DNA of 64,000 bases from positions 1 through 64,000 of the forward strand of contig JAKUCV010007142.1 of NCBI GenBank assembly GCA_028386065.3, given 5' to 3'. This document shows, piece after piece, positions 50,125 to 61,333 of the stretch. Below the pieces are notes generated by a model that was given only the letters and a program-made list of their open reading frames with translations, searched no databases and had not been told where the DNA came from. The DNA is from Turnera subulata. Its lineage: Eukaryota; Streptophyta; Magnoliopsida; Malpighiales; Passifloraceae. The position numbers and the translations under genes are program-made. Positions within the stretch are counted from its first letter, which is position 1. Each line of letters begins with the position of its first letter.

Positions 50125-50129
50125 AGATG

Positions 50130-51876
50130 ATCTGAGGATATTTGCCTTTATAAAGAGAGCTGAGAAGAACGTGTAATTAATTGGGGAACTTAGATATACA
50201 AATTGAGTAATGTTTCTTTCTTTCTTTTTTTCTTCCACTGCAGAAACTGTTTGTTGAAGAAATATGACAACTTTTCATTGCCAATTATGTTAAACGTGTG
50301 AGGTCAAAATTGGAGGTGCAGGATTGGTAGTGAACAAGGATGAGCATGCAATGGCTATCTTCTAATGAAAGATTAGCATGTGGAGTAATCATAAAACAGT
50401 TCTCAGTATACATTAATGGTACATCTTTTCAAGACAGTTTCCAATATTACTGCTTTTCGGCTATCCAGTGAACTTGCAGAAGCATTCCTCCCGTGAGCTA
50501 TGTAATTATGAGCGCGACAGCAAGTCTTTCCCGCAAGGCTACATAACATTTCCATTATTGCAGAAAGTAAAAATTTTTCTAAAGCCGAGTTCACCGACAT
50601 GTCACCTGATGTCTGATGAGAAAAGGTTGACCAGATGGCATGATTCATCTGACCATAAATTTATAGAAAAACATGTTAAATACAGATTGCTTTCAGTTGA
50701 CAAATTAATGCGCCAGCCATTTCTTTGAGCTTGACTTCAGGTCCACACACAAAGCATATATTTTTCAGTGGCCAGAATTAATCTTTAGTTGGTGGGAATT
50801 AGCAAGGGGAAATCTGTCAAACTAGAAGACTCTTGGAAACCAACCACGCCATTGCCAACGCCACTCATGTTCCCTTTCCATGGTCAAATGGAGCGTGCAA
50901 GTTATTTGTTGAAAACAAAAAAGTGCTACAAGAAATGATACAACTTTGATGGTCGAATTGCAATGCGATTATGCAAAGTTGTCATCATTTTTAATTGTAA
51001 TTTATAGAAACTTTTCATCATACACATATCGGCTGTAACAAGCAAAGGCTGCGCGGGTGGATAGCTGAGTTTTTGAAGTCATTCAAAACAGCTGAAGCCA
51101 GAGTTTTGACAAGAAACGGCCACAAATGTAAACCCAAAAAACTGGTTCCGTTGACATGAAACAGGATTACAAACACCTGAACAAGGCCTTTTGCCCTGTT
51201 GTAACAGCAGAGGCTGGTCATATAAGGCCAGCAAATGCACTCCAATAGGAAACTACCTACACCTTCACAGCCACCCGCATATATAATATGAATCTGAATT
51301 TCCCGTGCATGTTCAAAGGAAACTGACACTGAAGTGCACCAACCAAAGACAAAGAAATTGTACTAAAACGACCGGACAAGGAAACTTCCTATGCAATTCG
51401 TGCACCTTCCTACATGTTTCCCATGCGTTTCTCTATTTAGGTGCGTGTCGCCGCAAACAACAACAATTTGGTGAGAGTTTCGTTATATGGTAGGTATGTT
51501 TCTTTTGGGAAAAGTACTTAATTTCTGTGAAATAAAGTAGGTATGTTTCTTCTCCCATTAATTCATTCATTTTTGGGTTATATTAACACAGACAAAAACT
51601 GTAATGAAACCTTTTATATTTGGTTGAAAAGAGTGGGTATTGGTTGCATCATGGAATTAACAAATTTGGAGAAACTTACTTCCACAAGCATTTATTTTTT
51701 TTTTTTTTGAACATCCACAAGCATTTTAATTTCAGGAGTCATAATCCGCACTCATAGCAAGGAAAACATATAAACTTGCTCTGATTATTGATGTATCAAA
51801 TATATAATTATATATCATTGCGGCCAAATATGTGTATGCAACTTGAGCAGTGTAGAAGAAAAGCACTCACGCAAAA
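50130..51876. other. Spacer between Copia B and the tandem repeat
   Basis: No recognisable gene. Less AT-rich blocks near 50400-50700 and 51020-51330 have open frames on one or both strands but no family resemblance. A retroposition scar lies at 51681-51726. Confidence 0.4.
51681..51726 (-). repeat. Retroposition scar: 13-bp direct repeats around TGTTC plus A-tail (minus orientation)
   Basis: TCCACAAGCATTT occurs at 51681-51693 and 51714-51726. The 20-bp insert reads on the minus strand TGTTC followed by a run of A interrupted only at its end. The same TGTTC(A)n content is found in the scar at 19710-19759. Confidence 0.75.
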
Positions 51877-52004
51877 GGATCCAAGATTAAAAAAAAAAAT
51901 TACATTGATTGATTAGCATAAAAAAGAAAAGGAAGGATCCAAGATAGAAAAAGAAAAAATTACATTGATCGATTAGCATAAAAAAGAAAAGAAAGGATGC
52001 AAGA
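51877..52004. repeat. Tandem repeat, about 59-bp unit, two copies and a partial third
   Basis: Units start with GGATCCAAGAT at 51877 and 51935 and GGATGCAAGAT at 51995. Each holds an A-rich tract, ATTACATTGATYGATTAGCAT and AAAAAAGAAAAG. The third unit is cut after 10 bp by the LTR of Copia C. Confidence 0.8.
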
Positions 52005-52201
52005 TGTGAAAACACACAGAACCTGGGAATAAAGGCACACACAAATGTGTTGCCCGTGTCATTGTATTATAGTATCAGTAGCAGTATTACATTAGAACTG
52101 TAAGTCTTGTATGATAAGATACAGGGTAGTACGTAGGATGGTTATCATTATCTGTTACAATAGCTATCGTAACTACTTGATAGAATGGCTTATCTCTAAC
52201 A
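52005..52201 (-). repeat. 3' LTR of Copia C
   Basis: About 197 bp. On the minus strand it starts TGTTAGAG right after the purine tract and ends TTTTCACA. The outer border is inferred from the TG/CA rule and the end of the tandem repeat; the 5' LTR is outside the window. Confidence 0.7.
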
Positions 52202-52214
52202 TCCCCCCTCAAAC

Positions 52215-54794
52215 TCAGCCCGGTTTAGAACAGAGGTTGAGTTTGGCTTGTAGTTGCTGGAACTGAGCAGTAGCTAAAGGTTTTGTTAAAATATCTGCTA
52301 GTTGGTCATTACTCTTTATAAACTGCACTTGAAGCTGATCCTTTGCAACTTGTTCCCTCACAAAGTGATAATCAATCTCGACATGCTTGGTTCGGGCATT
52401 CAGTATTGGATTGCGACTTAAAAATGTTGCCCCTAGATTATCACACCACAGCCGAGGTTTACCTGCTGGAGCTCCAAGTTCACTAAGCAAAGCTTTAATC
52501 CACATAAGCTCAGCAACACCGTCTGCCATTGCCTTATATTCAGCCTCGGTAGAGGACCTCGCCACGGTTCGTTGCTTCCTCGAGGCCCAGGCTATTAGAT
52601 TTCCACCATACGTGATAAAGAACCTTGCAGTTGATCGTCGATCATCCAAACTCCCTGCCCAGTCAGCATCTGTAAAAACCTGGAGCTCCCAATCCGTGGT
52701 TCTGCGAAGATAAAGACCAAGTGTGATGGTATGCTTCAAATACCGTAAAATGCGTTTCACCGCCACCATATGCTCCTGAGTTGGGCGCTGCATAAAACGA
52801 CTAACCTTACTCACCGAAAAGGCAATATCAGGTCGCGTGATGGCAAGATACTGCAGTGATCCAACTAGATGACGATAGGACGTCGGGTCTGCTAGAACTT
52901 CACCAACATCTGCTCGCAACACATGCGAAGTTGAAGCTGGAGTGTATACCGGTTTACATGACTCCATTCCTGCCCGCTTCAGCAAGTCCCGGACATATTT
53001 CTCCTGAGTCAGAATTATGCCATCCTTAGATTTGTGAACTTCGAGACCAAGGAAGTAAGAAGGTGATCCAAGGTCTCGCAGGGCAAAAGTAGTACCAAGA
53101 CAACGAAGCAGATTATTAAGAAAGGATGAATTATTTGTTGTCACAATGATATCGTCAATATAGACCAAAAGGTAAGCCTTAATATTGTGTTGTGTGTAGA
53201 TCAACAGTGAGGGATCAGATTGAGATACCCGAAAACCTTGCGCTAGCAGAAAATCACTTAGGCGAGAATACCAGGCCCGGGGAGCCTGTTTCAATCCGTA
53301 TAGAGACTTTTGAAGATGGCAAACATGATTTGGCCTCTTTGAGTCAACAAAACCCGGAGGCTGTACCATGTACACTTTCTCCTGCAGAAACCCATTAAGA
53401 AACACATTTTTCACGTCCAATTGTTGGACAGGCCAATTCCAAGTCAAGGCCAAAGAAAGAACAATTCTGATTGTTGCGGGTTTGACCACCGGGCTAAAGG
53501 TCTCCCCATAGTCGATGCCTGGTTGTTGGTGATACCCCTTGGCTACCAATCGTGCTTTATAACGATCAACACTCCCATCCGGTTTCCTCTTTATCCAGTA
53601 TACCCAACGACAACCCACTAGATTCATTCCCTTAACATAGGGAACTAATGTCCACGTTTGATTTTGCTGTAAGGCATCCATCTCCTCTTGCATGGTTGTC
53701 CGCCATTCCTGCAATTTGTTAGCGTCACAAAAAGTATTGGGCTCGGTGTCAATTGCTGGTCTTGGTGTTTTGGTAATATGGTAATTAGATGGGGAAAACT
53801 TGTTTGGTGGACGTCGATTTTGACGCAGAACCATTTGACGTGGTGGAGAGGATGACACATGAGAGGATGGAGGGGAAGCAGTAAGAGAGGGAGACACAGC
53901 AGTAGAGGGAAGACTTGGGGGAGCCAACGTCGGACGCGGTGTTGTGGGTGGGCTGGCACTAAAGTCTATAAGATTAGGGATAAGTGGTGCTGGTTGCGAT
54001 TTTGAAGGAGAAGGACTCGGTGAAGGTGTGTTGAAAACAGGAAGAGATTGAGAAGGACTAGAAGACGTACCTTGCCGTGGGAACAACACCGTTAGAGGCA
54101 CAGTAGTCCAGGTAGAGGATGAATCCGATTGGGGTTCCACCACCTGTTTATGCGATACAAAAGGAAACACATCCTCATGGAAAGTGACATGTCGTGCAAT
54201 ATAGTACTTTCTCTTATCTAGATCATAACAGCGATAACCTAGATGGGAAGAACTATAACCTAGGAAAACACAGGGAGTGGACCGAAAATCTACTTTGTTT
54301 TTGTTAAATGGCCGAAGCAAGGGAAAACACAAACAACCAAAGACTTTGAGGAAGGAATAATCTGGAGTATGTTGAAGTAAGACCTGGTAAGGAGACGAAT
54401 GGTGTAAAATAGGTGTTGGTAATCGATTTATGAGATATACAGCAGTCTCAAAAGCAAAATGCCAGAATTTGCGTGGAATATTAGCCGCAGCCATTAACGT
54501 CAAACCAGTCTCAACAATGTGTCTATGCCTACGTTCAACAGCTCCTTGCTGCTCATGGGTATGAGGGCACATCACACGATGGTGAATTCCATTATTCAAG
54601 AAAAATTTGTTTAACTTGCGGTACTCACCACCCCAATCGGTTTGTACTGCTTTGATTTTAAGAGACAACTGATTTTCTACACGCTTTTGAAACAGAAGGA
54701 AACAAGGAAACACATCAGATTTATTGATAATGGGAAAGAACCAAAGAAACTTGCTGAAATCATCCAGAAATATGACATAATAACGGTGTCCATC
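52215..54794 (-). CDS. Copia C Pol, downstream part (integrase core, RT, RNase H)
   Basis: An open frame of about 860 residues entering from the Athila junction. Integrase: TDWGGEY and the HEQQGAVERRH block hold D and E. A Ser/Pro-rich linker (about 53800-54080) follows. Reverse transcriptase has YVDDI near 53155; RNase H has DADWAG and STEAEYKAMAD. There are no internal stops, but the start is separated from Gag by 8.2 kb, so no full product can be made. In this sense it is a fragment, although its frame is intact. Confidence 0.9.
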   Translation of the reverse strand, partial: DGHRYYVIFLDDFSKFLWFFPIINKSDVFPCFLLFQKRVENQLSLKIKAVQTDWGGEYRKLNKFFLNNGIHHRVMCPHTHEQQGAVERRHRHIVETGLTLMAAANIPRKFWHFAFETAVYLINRLPTPILHHSSPYQVLLQHTPDYSFLKVFGCLCFPLLRPFNKNKVDFRSTPCVFLGYSSSHLGYRCYDLDKRKYYIARHVTFHEDVFPFVSHKQVVEPQSDSSSTWTTVPLTVLFPRQGTSSSPSQSLPVFNTPSPSPSPSKSQPAPLIPNLIDFSASPPTTPRPTLAPPSLPSTAVSPSLTASPPSSHVSSSPPRQMVLRQNRRPPNKFSPSNYHITKTPRPAIDTEPNTFCDANKLQEWRTTMQEEMDALQQNQTWTLVPYVKGMNLVGCRWVYWIKRKPDGSVDRYKARLVAKGYHQQPGIDYGETFSPVVKPATIRIVLSLALTWNWPVQQLDVKNVFLNGFLQEKVYMVQPPGFVDSKRPNHVCHLQKSLYGLKQAPRAWYSRLSDFLLAQGFRVSQSDPSLLIYTQHNIKAYLLVYIDDIIVTTNNSSFLNNLLRCLGTTFALRDLGSPSYFLGLEVHKSKDGIILTQEKYVRDLLKRAGMESCKPVYTPASTSHVLRADVGEVLADPTSYRHLVGSLQYLAITRPDIAFSVSKVSRFMQRPTQEHMVAVKRILRYLKHTITLGLYLRRTTDWELQVFTDADWAGSLDDRRSTARFFITYGGNLIAWASRKQRTVARSSTEAEYKAMADGVAELMWIKALLSELGAPAGKPRLWCDNLGATFLSRNPILNARTKHVEIDYHFVREQVAKDQLQVQFIKSNDQLADILTKPLATAQFQQLQAKLNLCSKPG

Positions 54795-56436
54795 TGATGT
54801 GCAAATTACTGCAAGTGAACAGTACGTTGTAGCAACAAGGTCGATTCACAGGGACTGGTTATAACACTGTCCTTAGCACTGTTGATTAAATAAGCTGATA
54901 AAATATCGAAATTGTAAAGAATAGTGAATTAGGAGATGATTGAACACGAAAAGTAAACTTAATTCAGAATCAAAGCAAGAAAACAAGCTTAAATATAGAA
55001 GATTCTAATGGGAATTAACCTAGGTCGTCCGGGGTTCACTATTGCTTCATAATCTAGTAACTATTCATCCTTGGTTTATCAAATCATCCACCTTGAAGGG
55101 CAACTAACCTTTTATAATATAATTTGCTCTCGCAATCTTATATCCTACCCTAACCACATATTACCTGCTCTCGCTAGTGTAACACTGTTTAGGGCGCTGT
55201 GAGCTCTATGTTAGGTGCTTATTTCCTCAATTAGCTTATGATTCCTCTCGGATATCAGAAACTAAAGGTTTATTACAGTATTTTCCAATCCCCTCACTTC
55301 ACCTCTCGGTCCTTCACTCGGGTATCTAGGATAGTGCTAAAGGTTGATCAAGTCTCTAACACTGTGAAGCGCACTGTGAATAAATCAAGGTATAACGAAA
55401 TGAAAATAACCAATTCCGAATAATCAACTAGATAAATTAACAATAGCTACATCCCTTAGACCTAGATGAAGGGTTTAGCTCATAATAAAAGAAGAAAGAA
55501 CAACAACAATAATAGAAAACATGATTTCAAACCAACAGTGCTGATAACAGCGTAGCTGACAGCGCTGTTTGACTAGGAATATGAACAAAAGTTGACTTTT
55601 CTCATTTGCCACGGGATCTTCACAGCTCTCTTTCTAACATGTATGGAGTTTAATGTGTGTAGGTGTGTATTTTGCTCTCCTCCAACTCCCCCCATCAAAT
55701 GCCTCTCTTATAGCAGGTTAAAAGCATCTTTGGGCATTAAAATAAGTGTCCACTAGGAATAATCCAGGTGTTACACTCTTTATGCACGTTCAAAAGGAGT
55801 GTCCACATGTTTTCCACTGGCTTTTCTGATATGGGTGGAAAGATTCCCTTAAGAGGTGCTGACAGTGTGCTGAAAACCACACTGTGGACCACACTGTGCT
55901 CAAGATAATAAAATAAAATTCCACTTTCTCGTCCACCAACATTCCCACTGTCCAGAAATATTCCCCATGTGTCCCTTTTCTGATTTTCCAGACATCTTTA
56001 TGCCAAGTGCTTCATTATTTTATTGAAAGGGTGTTGAAAGTGCTTGTGGCCCTCTTTTGATGAATAAAATAATGATTCCACATGACTCTTCTGATTATGC
56101 TCGTCCATATGGGGTGTTCAGGTCACTTTCCACATGGTTTCTTGACACTTTCCACATGGCTTCTTGACAGGTAGGCTTTAATTAATATATGGAAAGATTA
56201 GGCACTGTCTCGGGAGCTGTCAGGGACACTGTTTTGATTCTTCTTTGAACTTGGTGTTTTGTTTTGGAATTTCTTCTCAAAAGCACTGGTTTGCACCTGA
56301 AAGCAAACTTAAATTAGTAAAATCAATTTTTGTCATAAACTAGGGTAATTTATTAACAAAATGAAGATATGAATCCTAAATGCAAGGCCAAAACACTCAA
56401 ACATATTGTAAAGTATGTGTGATTTTGTGTGTATCA
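54795..56436 (-). repeat. 3' LTR of the Athila derivative
   Basis: 1,642 bp between TGATGTGC and GTGTATCA. It contains CACTGT or ACAGTG about twelve times. On its inner side lies the purine tract GTCTGGGGGAATT (about 56437-56450, minus strand). Confidence 0.93.
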
Positions 56437-58373
56437 AATTCCCCCAGACTTGAATCTTTGCTTGTCCTCAAGCAAAATCTTAAACATTAACTTCAGGGAA
56501 ATAAATGCAACTGGAAATCTCAATAATCTCTAATGATTTAAACATGAATTATAAATGCTGTCAAGTGAGCTGTCATTCACACTGTCATAAACCCTCCCTT
56601 TTTTTTTTTTTAAGAAAAATATCAACTCCTTTCCAAACTTAGATACATGGATGATAAATCATATTCTAAACAGTTACCGTTTGGTCTTTGAAGCTCCTTG
56701 TGCCAAAGAATTGAATTTGCAAAACGAAAAGGAAAACAAATACCTAATATGCCAATTCAAGTTCTCAATCTCTACTAATGAACATATAGTATAACCAGAG
56801 ATCAATAGGTCTTTTTTTTTTTTTTTTTTGAAAGATGAGGTTAGATTGGTTACCAAGAAAAGATAGGCTAGCAAAAATCTGTTCACTTATCTCAAATTCT
56901 AACTTCAAGTAATCACATCCTCAAAATAGGCTCAAATCAAAGTGACCTCTTCTTTTTTTTTTTTTTTTAACAGAGCTTACATTGGTCGTGTAAGAGATCA
57001 GCTATCAAAGATTGAGAAGGGAGCTCTAATATATATATTTATTTATTTCTCTCTTTATTTCTCTCTTTTTTTTTGTGTGTGCTCCCTTCATTACATTTCA
57101 ATTCCCTGAATCTCCTCACATGATCAATAAGACTTTTCACTTTTTTTTTTTTTTTTTACCGTCACTCTATTTCCAATGCTTGGTAAGATGCTTTTTACCT
57201 AAAGTTAGAATTGAGCAAGCAAACAGATAGGGTTTTTTTTTTTTTTTAGTCTGGGAAAAGCTTGTGTTCAATGAACACAAAGATGGTCATCAAGGGCTGC
57301 AAAGGGCTTAAGGTATGATGATGTATGAATCAATTAAATATGACCATCAATTCAAGGTTCAAAAGTGGCTATCAAGGGAAATAAGGATGCAGGTTGGGAA
57401 GTGAAATTTAAGTTGTGCAAAAGAAATGCCTACATCATATCTGTGGTTATACTAAGATGTTTAAATTTCGCTTCAAAAGTGAACTTGAATTGGTTCTAAG
57501 GTATTGCCCTTTTTTTTCTGGAAAACAATTGGCACTGGTTACCTCATGAACCAAAATGGTTTCTGCATCAAACTTGACCTCTCATCCTGTTCTTAGATAA
57601 AAAAGGAGTCAATGGAAAAATTTGAGAAAACAATAGGGTCCATAATAGTTTTAGTGACAGTGTTCTCAACATCATTCATAACCACGCTTGAACCTGAGAA
57701 GAGACAATGAGAGTATCCAATGGCAACTAAATATCAAGTGTCGTGGCCTTGATGAAAACAAAATTAAATCATACTACAGATGAAAGCACACTCAAGATGA
57801 AATAGAATACACACTCAAGATTAAATAAAAATTTGAAGACTTAAAATTAAATGAAAGCACACTCAGGATGAAATAAAAAACACACTCAAGATTAAATAAA
57901 AATCATAGTTAAACCAAAAGGATTAATTCCCCCAGACTTGAATTTGATGGTGTCCTCACCGAAAAAAATCCAACAACAACAATCCACAAAATAATGCACA
58001 AAAAATCAGCCCCCAATAAATCATCAAGTTCACAAATGAGGCAAGAAATCATCAAGCAAAATCAGGGAGCAATTTCAACTACCAAAATCAAACAAATCAG
58101 CAAAAACTAACATGAAAAATAGTAAATCAAAGCAAGGGTAGGGTTTAGAATGCTTTTCTGATTGCGATTGCCAAGTCTTGTGGATATTCCTGTCCATTCG
58201 TCATCTTGCTTATGCATCGCTCCTCCTTTGTCTTTTTTTTTCTTTTCTTTTCTTTTTTGGAAAAACACCACAGTTAATGAAAATAGGAAAAAAAAACAAA
58301 ATATAACTCACTTACCTCGGGTTGCCTCCCGAAAAGTGCTTCTTTTACGTCTTGTAGCTGGACACGCTATGGG
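56437..58373 (-). other. 3' noncoding region of the Athila derivative
   Basis: About 1.9 kb without coding frames. On the plus strand it carries five T-runs of 13-18 (near 56599, 56812, 56953, 57141 and 57233) and several shorter ones. Two 53-bp near-identical units, period 71, lie at 57780-57832 and 57851-57903. Next to the Gag-protease frame (about 58310-58370) is a block with GGGAGGCAACCCGAGG, which resembles the sequence normally found after integrase in such elements, so the deletion removed everything between. Confidence 0.65.
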
Positions 58374-61202
58374 TCACTTTATGTCGAAAGCTGTGACAGG
58401 TGTTGTCAACTGCACTGTCATTCCTCCTTTCTTTGGCACCACATGAACTGGACTTACCCATATGCTATCGGAAATAGGGTAAATGATCCCAGCTTCAAGG
58501 AGTTTTAGGATTTTCTTTTTCACAACCTCTTTCATGTTTTCATTTAGCCTTCTCTGATGCTCAACGGAGGGTTTGCACCCTTCTTCCAACATAATTAGAT
58601 GCATGCAAAGGGAAGGGCTAATCCCCTTAATATCATCAACTGTGTATCCAATGGCATGTCGGTGTTTTCTAAGTACATCAAGCAAAGCTTCCTCCTCTGC
58701 ACATGAAAGGTTAGCACTAATAATAACTGGATAAGTTTCATTAGGCCCAAGAAATGCATACCTTAGCTTTGATGGCAGAGGTTTTAATTCCACTTTGGGA
58801 GCTTTTTGCGAATCAACAGTGCACTTGACAGCCTTGTCAACAGTGTCATTGACAGAGTTGTTTTTAGTGAGTAGCTCAAAGATCTTTTCTGAAGGATGAA
58901 GCACTGGAGCGTTTGATATCTGTTGAGCTACTGCCCTTACTTCATCATCTTTGTCTTCTGATCCAGCTCCTTTTGCAATGCATATTAGGAGCGAATCAAC
59001 AGTGTCAGTCATAGCGTCAATATCTTCCACTATTTCCCCCATATCATCTTCCAAAATCTGAACCATGTAGCATGTATTGGATTGGAATTCTGACTTGATG
59101 GCCTTCTGAATATTGAAATTAACCTTCTCTTCTCCAATTCGAAATGTAATGCTTCCATCTCTAGCATCAATTATCGCCCCAGCGGTTGCAAGAAAAGGTC
59201 TCCCAAGGATGATTGGTGTGCAGTCATTAAGCTCCATGTCTAGAATCACAAAGTCACAAGGGATGTAGAATTTTCCCACCTTCACTGGAACATCTTCTAG
59301 CACCCCAACAGGGTACTTAACAGATCTGTCAGCTAGTTGCAAGACCATTCGCGTAGGCTTTATTTCTCCAAATTCAAGCTTTTGGGCTGCAGCTAAAGGC
59401 ATCAAACTCACACTTGCTCCAAGATCACAGAGAGCTCGGTTGAATGTTTGGGTTCCTATATGACAAGGAATGGATATGCTTCCTGGATCTTCAAGCTTGG
59501 ATAAGGGTTGTGTCTTTTGTAAAACAGCACTACACTCCGCTGTGAGGGGCACTGTCTTATTATCCACTGTTCGTTTTCTTGTCAAAATGTCTTTTAAGAA
59601 TTTTGCATATGTGGGCATCTGCTCCAAAACGATAGTGAATGGTATCTCAAGTGATAGTCCCTTCAACATCTCTACGAACTTGTTGTATTGTTCTTCTATC
59701 TTGCCCTGTTTGTAAACCTGTGGATATGGCAAAGGTGGCATATATGGCTTTACCATTGTATGTTCAGTCTCCACCTTCTTCTCTGGTTTGGCTGCTGCCT
59801 CTGGCTCCTTTGTAGGCTTAGGAATTGGATCTACTAGTTGCTTGCCACTTTTCAAGGTGATTGCTTGACACTGTTCTTTTGGATTTGCTTCAGGTTGCCC
59901 AGGCAATCTCCCTTGTACTCCTTGTGGTTGTGCTTGCTGGGCAATTTGTGTTTCCAGCATTCTATTGTGAGCTTTCAGCAAGCTAACATCATCTGCCATC
60001 CTTTGTTGGTTCTCCATAATTTGCTTCAACATGCCCATCAATTCGGACTGTCCACCCTGTTGACTGCCCTGTTGTAGACCCTGTTGCGGACCTTGTCTGA
60101 GTTGTTGGCCAGAATTCTGATAGGTAACATTGTTGTTGTATCTCCATCCCTGGTTTTGTGGGTAAGAGAATGGTAAGTTCTGGCGGTTGACAAAGTTGAC
60201 CGCCTCTCTATCAACTTCCGGACAATCATTGTATGCATGAGTGCCATTGCATACTTCACAAGCTTGAACCGTGGCTGTTGCCATTGCTTGAGTGGTCATT
60301 TTGGCAACATCCTTCAGCTGCTTTGAGAGTGAGGCTATTTGTGCTTCCAAGGCCGTCATTCTATCAACATGGTGGATACCCTGTTGACTGCGCTGTGGTG
60401 GCTCTTCTTCGGCTAGATTCTCCATAAGGGCTTTTGCATCCTCATATGTCCTTCTCTTGAAGTTTCCTCCTGCAATAGTGTTTAAGGTACGCCTGTCCGC
60501 CAATGATGCACCATTGTAGAATGTTTGCAACAAGATTGGTGGGTACTGCCAGTGTTCTGGACAGCGTGTGATGAGATCTTGAAATCTTTCCCATGCTTCG
60601 ACAATGGACTCATCATGCTTTTGCTTGAAAGTAAGGATTTCTCCACGTAGTTCACTCACTTTTGTATCCGGGAAATACTTCTTCAAGAAAGCCGCCTTCA
60701 ATTGGTCCCAAGTTGAGATGCTACCTGGCGGAAGATTCTTTAGCCACTTCTTTGCTCCATCACGAAGGGAATAGGGGAATAGGTGCAATCTCTTAGCGTC
60801 TTCGGTGCAACCATTGAGCTTGAAGGTATCACAAAGGGATAGAAATTCCTCCAAGTGCATGTTTGGATCCTCCAACGCTGTTCCTCCAAAAGAATTTTCC
60901 CGAATCATTTGTATCAAGTTGGGCTTAAACTCATAGGAATTTGCTATTTCTGGAAGGACAATAGCATTTCGGTTTCCTCCAGGTCTGTGCGCCAGCAACT
61001 CGTTCATGGGAACATCCGGAACTGGTCCAAATAGAGTAATAACATTGTCTTCCCTGTTGTTGACACCGTTGTTTCCTTCAGCCATTTTTGCTTTATTTTC
61101 TTCCTTCTTTTGTTGTCTCTTTTTCTTACGATTCTGTTTTGCTGATTTTTCAATCTCCGGGGTGTACACGAGGTGTGGATTTGAGCTCCTAGTTCCTTGC
61201 AT
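58374..61202 (-). CDS. Athila-type Gag-protease protein with a truncated RT start
   Basis: 942 residues from the ATG at 61202. A basic N-terminus; Retrotrans_gag domain (about 110-220) with the WLKNLPPGSISTWDQL block; a CCHC-like motif CEVCNGTHAYNDC (about 315-330); a Gln-rich stretch (about 355-430); aspartic protease with DLGAS (D near residue 590) and ILGRPFL near 650; then the first part of RT with VVPKKGGMTV, after which the frame runs 12 residues into unrelated sequence and stops. There is no RT catalytic site. It could make virus-like-particle proteins but depends on another element for copying. No internal stop was found. Confidence 0.9.
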   Translation of the reverse strand: MQGTRSSNPHLVYTPEIEKSAKQNRKKKRQQKKEENKAKMAEGNNGVNNREDNVITLFGPVPDVPMNELLAHRPGGNRNAIVLPEIANSYEFKPNLIQMIRENSFGGTALEDPNMHLEEFLSLCDTFKLNGCTEDAKRLHLFPYSLRDGAKKWLKNLPPGSISTWDQLKAAFLKKYFPDTKVSELRGEILTFKQKHDESIVEAWERFQDLITRCPEHWQYPPILLQTFYNGASLADRRTLNTIAGGNFKRRTYEDAKALMENLAEEEPPQRSQQGIHHVDRMTALEAQIASLSKQLKDVAKMTTQAMATATVQACEVCNGTHAYNDCPEVDREAVNFVNRQNLPFSYPQNQGWRYNNNVTYQNSGQQLRQGPQQGLQQGSQQGGQSELMGMLKQIMENQQRMADDVSLLKAHNRMLETQIAQQAQPQGVQGRLPGQPEANPKEQCQAITLKSGKQLVDPIPKPTKEPEAAAKPEKKVETEHTMVKPYMPPLPYPQVYKQGKIEEQYNKFVEMLKGLSLEIPFTIVLEQMPTYAKFLKDILTRKRTVDNKTVPLTAECSAVLQKTQPLSKLEDPGSISIPCHIGTQTFNRALCDLGASVSLMPLAAAQKLEFGEIKPTRMVLQLADRSVKYPVGVLEDVPVKVGKFYIPCDFVILDMELNDCTPIILGRPFLATAGAIIDARDGSITFRIGEEKVNFNIQKAIKSEFQSNTCYMVQILEDDMGEIVEDIDAMTDTVDSLLICIAKGAGSEDKDDEVRAVAQQISNAPVLHPSEKIFELLTKNNSVNDTVDKAVKCTVDSQKAPKVELKPLPSKLRYAFLGPNETYPVIISANLSCAEEEALLDVLRKHRHAIGYTVDDIKGISPSLCMHLIMLEEGCKPSVEHQRRLNENMKEVVKKKILKLLEAGIIYPISDSIWVSPVHVVPKKGGMTVQLTTPVTAFDIK

Positions 61203-61309
61203 ACACCGTTAGGGACGCTGTTTGCAACACTGTCACAAGAAAAGAGAGCCGTAAAATAACAAAATAAGCTTAAATAATCACAAATACCAAGTAGTATTAA
61301 TAATTCCAG

Positions 61310-61327
61310 TCCCCGGCAACGGCGCCA
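61310..61327 (-). promoter_or_regulatory. Primer-binding site, tRNA-Asp type
   Basis: TGGCGCCGTTGCCGGGGA on the minus strand, a few bases after the 5' LTR. It is the primer-binding site known from Athila elements and sets the orientation of the element. Confidence 0.85.
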
Positions 61328-61333
61328 AAAACT

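Noticed and set aside
55238..55423. A 61-codon open frame occurring twice (also 61777-61962)
   Set aside because: It is the same stretch of the two LTRs of the Athila derivative, so its repetition is explained by the LTR pair and not by coding constraint.
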